Program-made: the position numbers and the translations under genes
Assembly: GCA_945878355.1 (NCBI GenBank)
Contig: CAMCTC010000124.1
Coordinates: 1-13,437 of the forward strand
Reading direction: 5' to 3'
From: Bordetella parapertussis
Lineage (GTDB): Bacteria > Pseudomonadota > Gammaproteobacteria > Burkholderiales > Burkholderiaceae_C
DNA: 13,437 nt
Notes under the pieces: generated by a model
What the model was told of the DNA's origin: nothing
Seen by the model: the letters and a program-made list of their open reading frames with translations, nothing else
Database searches by the model: none
Shown here: positions 7,567 through 13,437 of the stretch, one piece after another
How the letters are laid out: each line of letters opens with the position of its first letter
Position numbering within the stretch: position 1 is the stretch's first letter

Positions 7567-10500
7567 TCACTTCGCCCCAGCTTCGGAAACCTGCAACAAG
7601 GTTTTATGGTCACCAACCGTGACCATCAGACGGAAAGGGTAAGCGCCATCTGGCACGGCACCTAAGACCAGGGATTTTTCTTCCATGGAGTAGCGTATCC
7701 AGGCGGGCAGGGGGCTGCCGTCTGCTTGCGTCACCTTGACTAGACCGCCTGCGCCGGGTGCCGACGGCATTATCTCAACCGGGAGCGGCACCGTCAGGGC
7801 TCGTCCGCTGATCGTCGCACCTGCCGGAATGATCGCGGTCACCAGTCCTTGCAGGGATGAACTTGGCAAGCCTTCCAGCGAAACGCTGACCCCGTTTGCA
7901 CCGACCACAGCGGCAAACCCTTTGCTCGACCCGGCATGGCTGCTTGCCGCTTCGGCGACTTCAACGGACGTCGGTGCCAACATCGGCGTCGAGGTGTTCG
8001 TGCCGACTCCTGCCTCGCTGCTGACGGCCGTGGTAACCGTAGGACTTGGGCTGGCAACGCCGGAAGCGATGGTGAGGCTGTCTTCTGGCCTGCTGCCGAT
8101 TACTGGCATCGCACTGGCAACTATCGTGCTGCTGGTGCCTGCTGCGGCATTGATGGCGACGTCTATCAGCCCAGGGGCCGCGCTGGGTCGATCCAGCCAC
8201 TGCGCCTCGAGGCTTGACACCTGCACCGCTGCTTGGACCACTGGCGGGAAGCGTGTCGGGTCGGCCTGCGCGGGTGTCACACCGCTCTTGAACACATTGC
8301 CGGAGGCTGCGAGTTGTATCAGCCCGCTGTTGGTTGAGAACCTGGCGGTCCCGCCCGCTTCGATACGGGTGTCTGGCGTCTGAACGATGCCGAGGTTCGC
8401 GGCGACGTTCAGGGTGCTGTTGGTGCGCAGGTTGCCCACGGTCATCGAGCCGGCCTTGGCGTTGAGGTTGATCGCACCGTCGACCATCACAGACCCGGCA
8501 CTTCCCTGAAGAAACGTTTCGGTGACCGTCAGTTGACCCACACTGTTCAGGCTGCCACCGGTCTGAACCAAGGTCGCCAGCGTCAGGCCACCGCTGCCCA
8601 CATTGAGCGTTCCAGCCGCCATGCGAAGTCCGCCGCCTGACACGATGCTGTCCACGTTCGTCGCGCCACCCTGGGCGGGCGCGACCACCGGGTTTCCAAA
8701 GCTGATCTCGACACCTGTCGGTGCGACGACCTTGGCGACGTTGGACAGATCGGGTACCGCGCCACCGGCCCAGTTCGCCGGATCGAACCAGTTGCCGTCA
8801 GCCCCACTGGTCCAACTCACGGTGCTCAGTCTGGTGATGGTGTTCGCGCTGCTGGCGGTGTAGCGAAGACTGTAGTTGCGGCCGTTGTTGCCGTCGCTGA
8901 CCATGGCGGCCGAAGGCGTCACAGTTTTGGCGCCGCCAGTGTTTTTGTCGTCATAGGTTTGCGCGATGGCCGTTACCGTGTCGCCGTTGACGCCCAACTG
9001 CTTGCTCAAGACAGCCAGATCGGCCGCACTGGCGGTGTAGGTTGTGCCACCGTCGTAGACCTTCATCGCCGTTGAAGCCATCAGCTTCACAGGTTTGGGG
9101 TTGATGTCCGCGGTCGCCTGCTGGCCCGCCGTCAAGCTGTAGTTAGCGTGCAGGCCGCTGCCATCGGACAGGGTCACGCTGTTGACAGTCACCAGCTTGC
9201 GAGCCCCTGCGTTCTTGTTGTCGAAACTTCCCGTGCCTTTGGCGACCAGTGTTTCGCTACCGACCAGACCGGAGGCGATGGTCAACGTAGGCAGGGCAAG
9301 GGCGTCACCGTCGTAGACCTTGTCCAGCACTGTTGCCGTCGCCATCAAGGCCTTGGGTGTGATGGCTGCGGCCGCCGTCTGGCCCATGCCCAAGCTGTAG
9401 TTGCTGGCCAGTCCGCTGCCGTTGGTCAGCGCGCTGCTGTTGACGGTCACGAGACTGGCGCTGAGAACGTCTTTGCTGTTGAAAGTGGCGCTGCCTGTTG
9501 CTGTGACGGTTTCGGGGCCGACCAGGCCAGAGGTGATGCTCAGCATCGGCGCCGCCGCGGTGCTGCCGTCATAGACCTTGTTCGGCGCAGCGACGGTGGC
9601 CGTCAAGGCCTTGGGCGTGATCGACGCAGCCACGGTCTGACCACTGGCCAAGCTGTAGTTGCTGGCCAGTCCGCTGCCGTTGGCCAGCGCGTTGCTGTTG
9701 ACGGTCACAAGATGGGCCGTCAGCACATCCTTGCTGTTGAAGGTGGCGCTGCCCGTTGCGACGAGGGTCTCGTTGTTGACCAGTCCTGAGGTGATGCTCA
9801 GCGTGGGTGCAGCGGTGGTACTGCCGTCATAGACCTTGCTGGACGCTCCGACCGTCGCTGTCAACGCGCGCGGCGTGATCGAGCCAGTCAGCGTCGGTTG
9901 GGTGAGCGAATAGTTTGTGGCGACGTTGCTGCCGCTGACGCTGTCGGCCATGGACATGGCGATGGCCGAGCCTGCGTTGACCGCGCTGTAAGTACCGGCT
10001 TGGCTCAAAGTGACGAGGTCCGAACCTTGCACGCCGACCAGCATGCCGCCGCCAATGTTCGCGGCATTGCTGCCGTCGTAGACCTTGGTCGTGACGGCGG
10101 ATCCTGTGACGGTGAGCGATCGGGTGGTGATGTTGGCCGTGGTGCTGGCCTGATCGATGATGCTGTAGTTGCCCACATCGGCACCGCTGTAGCTGCTGGC
10201 GAGCATGACCGCCTTGGCGTTGGCGACGTTCTTGTCGTTGAACAGGCCGGTGGCGGCGACCGTCACCAGGTCTCCGGCGAGCAATCCGGTTTTGGTGGCT
10301 GAAGTTGTGTTCACGGCCGCGCTGCTGTTGCCGTCGTAGACTTTGCTGGCGGCAGTGAGGCCGCCGATCGTCAGCGCCTTGGGCGTGATGATGGCCGTGG
10401 TGCTGGCCTGATCGATGATGCTGTAGTTGCCCACATCGGCACCGCTGTAGCTGCTGGCGAGCGAGACCACCTTGGCGTTGGCGACGTTCTTGTCGTTGAA

Positions 10501-13437
10501 CAAGCCGGTGGCGGCGACCGTGATCAGGTCCCCAGCCACCAGTCCGGTTTTGGTGGCTGCCGCAGTGTTCACGGCTGCGCTGCTGTTGCCGTCGTAGACC
10601 TTGTTGGCAGCGGTGAGGCCGTCGATCGTCAGCGCCGCGGGCGTGATCGACGCAGCCACTATTTGGCCGGTGGCCAAGCTGTAGTTGCTGGCCAGTCCGC
10701 TGCCGTTGGCCAGCGTGCCGCTGTTGACGGTCACCATATTGGCTGTCAGCACATCCTTGCTGTTGAAGGTGGCGCTGCCGGTGGCGGTGACGGTCTCGAT
10801 ATCGACCAGTCCAGACGTGATGCTCAAGCTTGGTGCCGCCGCGGTGCTGCCGTCGTAGATCTTGCTCGGCACAGCGACGGCGATAGTCAAGACTTTGGGC
10901 GTGATCGACGCAGCCACTATTTGGCCGGCGGCCAAGCTGTAATTGCTGGCCAGTCCGCTGCCGTTGGCCAGCGTGCCGCTGTTGACGGTCACCATATTGG
11001 CTGTCAGCACGTCCTTGCTGTTGAAGGTGGCGCTGCCTGTGGCGGTGACGGTCTCGGTGTCGACCAGTCCAGACGTGATGCTCAAGCTTGGTGCCGCCGC
11101 AGTGCTGCCGTCATAGACCTTGCTCGGCGCAGCGACCGTGACCGTCAAGGCCTTGGGCGTGATCGACGCGGCTACCGTTTGGCCGGTGGCCAAGCTGTAG
11201 TTGCTGACTAGTCCGCCGTTGATGCCGTTGGCCAGCGAACTGCTGTCGACCGTCACCAGATTGGCCGTCATGACGTCCTTGGCGTTGAAAGTAGCGTTGC
11301 CTTTGGCGGTGACGGTCTCTGTGTCGACCAGTCCAGACGCGATGCTCAAGCTTGTTGCCGCCGCTGTGCTGCCGTCATAGACCTTGCTCGGCGCAGCGAC
11401 CGTGACCGTCAAGGCCTTGGGCGTGATCGACGCAGCCACCGTCTGACCACTGGCCAGGCTGTAGTTGCTGGCCAGTCCGCTGCCGTTGGTCAGCGCGCTG
11501 CTGTTGACGGTCACAAGATGGGCTGTCAGCACATCCTTGCTGTTGAAGGTGGCGCTGCCCGTTGCGTTGACAGTCTCGTTGTTGACCAGTCCTGAGGTGA
11601 TGCTCAGCGCGGGCGCCGTCGTGGTACTGCCGTCATAGACCTTGTTGGACGCTGCGACCGTGGCTGTCAACGCGCGCGGCGTGATCGAGCCGGTCAGCGT
11701 CGGTTGGGTCAGCGAATAGTTTGTGGCGACGTTGCTGCCGCTGACGCTGTCGGCCATGGACATGGCGATGGCCGAACCTGCGTTGACTGAACTGTAAGTA
11801 CCGGCTTGGCTCAAAATGACGACATCCGAACCTTGCACGCCGACCAGCATGCCACCGCCAATGGTCGCGGCATTGGTGCCGTCGTAGACCTTGATCGTGA
11901 CGGCGGATCCTGTGACGGTGAGCGATCGGATGGTGATGTTGGCTGCGGTGCCGGCCTGATCGATGATCGTGTAGTTGCCCACATCGGCGCCGGTGTAGCT
12001 GCTGGCGAGTGTTACCACCTTGGCGTTGGCGACGTTCTTGTCGATGAACAAGCCGGTGGCGGCGACCGTCACCAGGTCCCCATCCACCAATCCGGTTTTG
12101 GTCGCTGACGCTGTGTTCACGGCGGCACTGATGTTGCCGTCGTAGACCTTGCTGGCAGCGGTGAGGCCGCCGATCGTCAGCGCCTTGGGCGTGATGGACG
12201 CCACCACGGTTTGACCAGCAGACAAGCTGTAGTTGCTAGCCAGTCCGCCGTTGATGCCGTTGGCCAGCGTGCTGCTGTTGATGGTCACCAGATGGGCCGC
12301 GAGCACGTCTTTGGCGCTGAAGGTGGCGCTGGCCGTGGCGGTGATGGTCTCGGTGTCGACCAGGCCGTTGGTGATGCTCAGCGTCGGCGCCGCCGCGGTG
12401 CTGCCGTCATAGACCTTGCTCGGCGCAGCGACCGTGGCCGTCAAGGCCTTGGGCGTGACGGACGCAGCCACCGTTTGGTCGGTCGTCAAGCTGTAATTGC
12501 TCGCCAATCCGCTGCCGTTGGCCAGCGTGTTGCTGTTGACGGTCACCAGGTTGGCTGTCAACACGTCCTTGCTGTTGAAGGTGGCGCTGCCCGTGGCGGT
12601 GACGGTCTCGGAGTCAATCAGGCCGTTGGTGATGGTCAGAGCGGGTGCCGCGATGGTGTTGCCGTCGTAGACCTTGCTGGGTGCAGCCACGGTAGCAGTC
12701 AAGGCCTTGGGCGTGATCGACGCAGCCACTGTTTGGCTGGTGGCCAAGCTGTAATTGCTGGCCAGTCCGCTGCCGTTGGCCAGTGCGCTGCTGTTGATGG
12801 TCACGAGATTGGCGCTGAGAACATCCTTGCTGTTGAAGATTGCATTGCCTGTTGCGACGACGGTCTCGGTGTTGACCAAGCCATTGGTGATGCTCAGCGT
12901 GGGTGCCGCAGTGGCAGTGCCGTCATAGACCTTGGTCGGCGCAGCGACAGCGGCTGTCAAGGCCCTGGGCGTGATGGACGCAGCGACGGTCTGACCCGCA
13001 GACAAGCCGTAGTTGCTGGCCAGTCCGCCGTTGATGCCGTTGGCCAGCGTGCTGCTATTGACGGTCACCAGATGGGCCGCCAGCACGTCTTTGGCGTTGA
13101 AGGTGGCGCTGCCCGTTGCGGTGACGGTCTCGGTGTCGACCAGGCCGTTGGTGATGCTCAGTGTGGGCGCCGCCGCGGTGATGCCGTCATAGACCTTGCT
13201 CGGCGCAGCGACCGTGGCCGTCAAGGTCTTGGGCGTGACGGACGCAGCCACCGTTTGGCCGGTAGCCAGGCTGTAGTTGCTCGCCTGCCCGCTGCCGTTG
13301 GCCAGCGCGCTGCTGTTGACGGTCACGAGATTGGCTGTCAGCACGTCCTTGCTGTCGAAGGTGGCGCTGCCCGTCGCGACGACAGTCTCGGTGTTGATCA
13401 GTCCTGAGGTGATGCTCAGCGTGTGTGCAGCGGTGGT
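7567..13437 (-). CDS. Giant filamentous-haemagglutinin-like exoprotein with YDG/MBG repeats, N-terminus beyond window
   Basis: The frame is open without a stop from the right edge to 7567, giving 1956 residues of the C-terminal part of a surface or secreted protein. No start is called, because the last repeat runs through the edge in frame. Residues 1-1536 of the visible part are 18 tandem units of 84-88 residues, each normally with a KVYDG motif and a NYSL motif near its end. This is the YDG/MBG repeat type found in haemagglutinin-related adhesins. Residues 1537-1716 look like parallel beta-helix, starting with the W-GNW-NW-GG-VP pattern common in autotransporter and FHA-like proteins. A Ser/Thr/Ala/Pro-rich linker and a small terminal domain (LPAWIRY, VPDGAYPFRL, ending EAGAK) follow. 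No autotransporter barrel, LPXTG or PEP-CTERM sorting signal is present. Export by two-partner secretion is likely, but the TPS domain and TpsB partner would lie outside the window. Confidence 0.88.
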   Translation of the reverse strand, partial: TTAAHTLSITSGLINTETVVATGSATFDSKDVLTANLVTVNSSALANGSGQASNYSLATGQTVAASVTPKTLTATVAAPSKVYDGITAAAPTLSITNGLVDTETVTATGSATFNAKDVLAAHLVTVNSSTLANGINGGLASNYGLSAGQTVAASITPRALTAAVAAPTKVYDGTATAAPTLSITNGLVNTETVVATGNAIFNSKDVLSANLVTINSSALANGSGLASNYSLATSQTVAASITPKALTATVAAPSKVYDGNTIAAPALTITNGLIDSETVTATGSATFNSKDVLTANLVTVNSNTLANGSGLASNYSLTTDQTVAASVTPKALTATVAAPSKVYDGSTAAAPTLSITNGLVDTETITATASATFSAKDVLAAHLVTINSSTLANGINGGLASNYSLSAGQTVVASITPKALTIGGLTAASKVYDGNISAAVNTASATKTGLVDGDLVTVAATGLFIDKNVANAKVVTLASSYTGADVGNYTIIDQAGTAANITIRSLTVTGSAVTIKVYDGTNAATIGGGMLVGVQGSDVVILSQAGTYSSVNAGSAIAMSMADSVSGSNVATNYSLTQPTLTGSITPRALTATVAASNKVYDGSTTTAPALSITSGLVNNETVNATGSATFNSKDVLTAHLVTVNSSALTNGSGLASNYSLASGQTVAASITPKALTVTVAAPSKVYDGSTAAATSLSIASGLVDTETVTAKGNATFNAKDVMTANLVTVDSSSLANGINGGLVSNYSLATGQTVAASITPKALTVTVAAPSKVYDGSTAAAPSLSITSGLVDTETVTATGSATFNSKDVLTANMVTVNSGTLANGSGLASNYSLAAGQIVAASITPKVLTIAVAVPSKIYDGSTAAAPSLSITSGLVDIETVTATGSATFNSKDVLTANMVTVNSGTLANGSGLASNYSLATGQIVAASITPAALTIDGLTAANKVYDGNSSAAVNTAAATKTGLVAGDLITVAATGLFNDKNVANAKVVSLASSYSGADVGNYSIIDQASTTAIITPKALTIGGLTAASKVYDGNSSAAVNTTSATKTGLLAGDLVTVAATGLFNDKNVANAKAVMLASSYSGADVGNYSIIDQASTTANITTRSLTVTGSAVTTKVYDGSNAANIGGGMLVGVQGSDLVTLSQAGTYSAVNAGSAIAMSMADSVSGSNVATNYSLTQPTLTGSITPRALTATVGASSKVYDGSTTAAPTLSITSGLVNNETLVATGSATFNSKDVLTAHLVTVNSNALANGSGLASNYSLASGQTVAASITPKALTATVAAPNKVYDGSTAAAPMLSITSGLVGPETVTATGSATFNSKDVLSASLVTVNSSALTNGSGLASNYSLGMGQTAAAAITPKALMATATVLDKVYDGDALALPTLTIASGLVGSETLVAKGTGSFDNKNAGARKLVTVNSVTLSDGSGLHANYSLTAGQQATADINPKPVKLMASTAMKVYDGGTTYTASAADLAVLSKQLGVNGDTVTAIAQTYDDKNTGGAKTVTPSAAMVSDGNNGRNYSLRYTASSANTITRLSTVSWTSGADGNWFDPANWAGGAVPDLSNVAKVVAPTGVEISFGNPVVAPAQGGATNVDSIVSGGGLRMAAGTLNVGSGGLTLATLVQTGGSLNSVGQLTVTETFLQGSAGSVMVDGAINLNAKAGSMTVGNLRTNSTLNVAANLGIVQTPDTRIEAGGTARFSTNSGLIQLAASGNVFKSGVTPAQADPTRFPPVVQAAVQVSSLEAQWLDRPSAAPGLIDVAINAAAGTSSTIVASAMPVIGSRPEDSLTIASGVASPSPTVTTAVSSEAGVGTNTSTPMLAPTSVEVAEAASSHAGSSKGFAAVVGANGVSVSLEGLPSSSLQGLVTAIIPAGATISGRALTVPLPVEIMPSAPGAGGLVKVTQADGSPLPAWIRYSMEEKSLVLGAVPDGAYPFRLMVTVGDHKTLLQVSEAGAK
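9610..10377 (-). repeat. Supra-repeat block B-C-A, copy nearer the C-terminus
   Basis: Three consecutive units (B 10120-10377, C 9868-10119, A 9610-9867) match the block at 11416-12183 in order, class and sequence at a constant offset of 1806 bases (seven units). Shared marks include the NNET variant of the A unit and long identical DNA stretches around 9900-9960 and 11706-11766. Confidence 0.85.
10120..10635 (-). repeat. Adjacent near-identical class B units
   Basis: Units 10378-10635 and 10120-10377 are class B side by side, nearly identical in DNA at a 258-base offset, for example around 10141-10210 and 10399-10468. The other B unit (11926-12183) is single, so a tandem duplication of B occurred in this copy. 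Confidence 0.8.
10636..11151 (-). repeat. Adjacent near-identical class A units
   Basis: Units 10894-11151 and 10636-10893 share rare variants not seen in other A units (ANMVTVNSGTLANG and GQIVAAS). At the DNA level they differ at only scattered positions across the 258-base offset. This is best read as a recent unit duplication. One of the two has KIYDG in place of KVYDG. Confidence 0.8.
11416..12183 (-). repeat. Supra-repeat block B-C-A, copy nearer the N-terminus
   Basis: This is the partner of 9610-10377, offset by exactly 1806 bases (B 11926-12183, C 11674-11925, A 11416-11673). Differences are scattered substitutions such as KVYDGNISAA for KVYDGNSSAA; unit lengths are identical. Confidence 0.85.
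12184..12480 (-). repeat. Three-unit-offset duplication, copy 1
   Basis: This stretch matches 12964-13260 at a constant 780-base offset (88+86+86 residues). It covers an 88-residue A unit with the INGG insertion and the end of the preceding unit with ASVTPK. Positions 12421-12480 and 13201-13260 are almost identical base for base. Confidence 0.8.
12964..13260 (-). repeat. Three-unit-offset duplication, copy 2
   Basis: This is the partner of 12184-12480 at +780 bases. Similarity beyond 13260 falls to the ordinary level between A units. The full extent is hidden by the window edge. Confidence 0.8.

Larger units (their letters stand above)
8830..13437 (-). repeat. Tandem array of 18 YDG-type coding repeats (252-264 bp each)
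   Basis: Reading in gene direction, unit borders fall at 13227, 12963, 12705, 12447, 12183, 11925, 11673, 11415, 11151, 10893, 10635, 10377, 10119, 9867, 9609, 9351 and 9093, and the array ends at 8830. The first unit is cut by the edge. The class order is A A A A A B C A A A A B B C A A A' D. Class A (86 or 88 residues) has KVYDG, ETVTATGSATFNSKDVL and ANGSGLASNYSL. Class B (86) has GLTAASKVYDGN, then GLFNDKNVANAK and YSGADVGNY. Class C (84) has GGGMLVGVQGSD, then SMADSVSGSNVATNYSL. D (88) is divergent. All lengths are multiples of three, so unit gain or loss keeps the frame. Confidence 0.92.

Noticed and set aside
6711..7622. 303-codon plus-strand frame opposite the isomerase gene
   Set aside because: It is a shadow of the parvulin frame, which has a signal peptide and conserved domain motifs.
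9148..13407. Long open frames on the plus strand across the repeat array (up to 398 codons at 12211-13407), themselves repetitive (VAGQSAAVGQ-type units)
   Set aside because: They are the antisense of the repeat-coding frame. Codon bias and repetition keep the opposite frame free of stops. They lack ribosome sites and family features.
8830..13437. Array considered as a CRISPR or non-coding satellite
   Set aside because: Units are 252-264 bp, always in frame, and encode a conserved protein motif. There is no short repeat/unique spacer pattern.

Overview
The window is GC-rich, with dense operons and ATGA start/stop overlaps. The families present are a Tat-exported family 5 solute-binding protein, FlaG, a periplasmic PpiC isomerase and a giant filamentous-haemagglutinin-like exoprotein with YDG repeats. 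Together these suggest a motile Gram-negative betaproteobacterium, probably Burkholderiales. That placement rests on protein style, not on a marker gene.

Left part (1-6079): a response regulator receiver protein, cut by the window edge, runs leftwards. A 288-base divergent gap with a strong 9-bp hairpin follows. Then comes a complete five-gene ABC importer operon reading rightwards: substrate-binding protein, two permeases and two ATPases, in the dipeptide/oligopeptide/nickel (Dpp/Opp) style. The last genes are packed with 4-base overlaps or an 11-base gap. The substrate cannot be named from sequence.

Middle (6124-7478): two leftward genes. One is an isolated flaG, convergent with the ABC operon. 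The other is a signal-peptide-bearing PpiC/parvulin-type peptidyl-prolyl isomerase.

Right part (7567-13437): one leftward open frame fills the rest of the window and runs off the right edge, 1956 codons so far. It encodes the C-terminal part of a very large surface or secreted protein. There are 18 tandem YDG/MBG-like units of 84-88 residues (17 whole, one cut). After them come a beta-helix-like segment, a low-complexity linker and a small C-terminal domain. The units fall into classes (A, B, C and a divergent terminal unit D) and are copied at three scales: single unit (258 bp), three-unit shift (780 bp) and seven-unit shift (1806 bp).

The isomerase gene starts 88 bases after the exoprotein stop, on the same strand. 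The most interesting reading of the window is therefore a large repeat exoprotein with a dedicated periplasmic folding helper, comparable in principle to FHA and the parvulin Par27 in Bordetella. The ABC operon and flaG look like ordinary neighbours.
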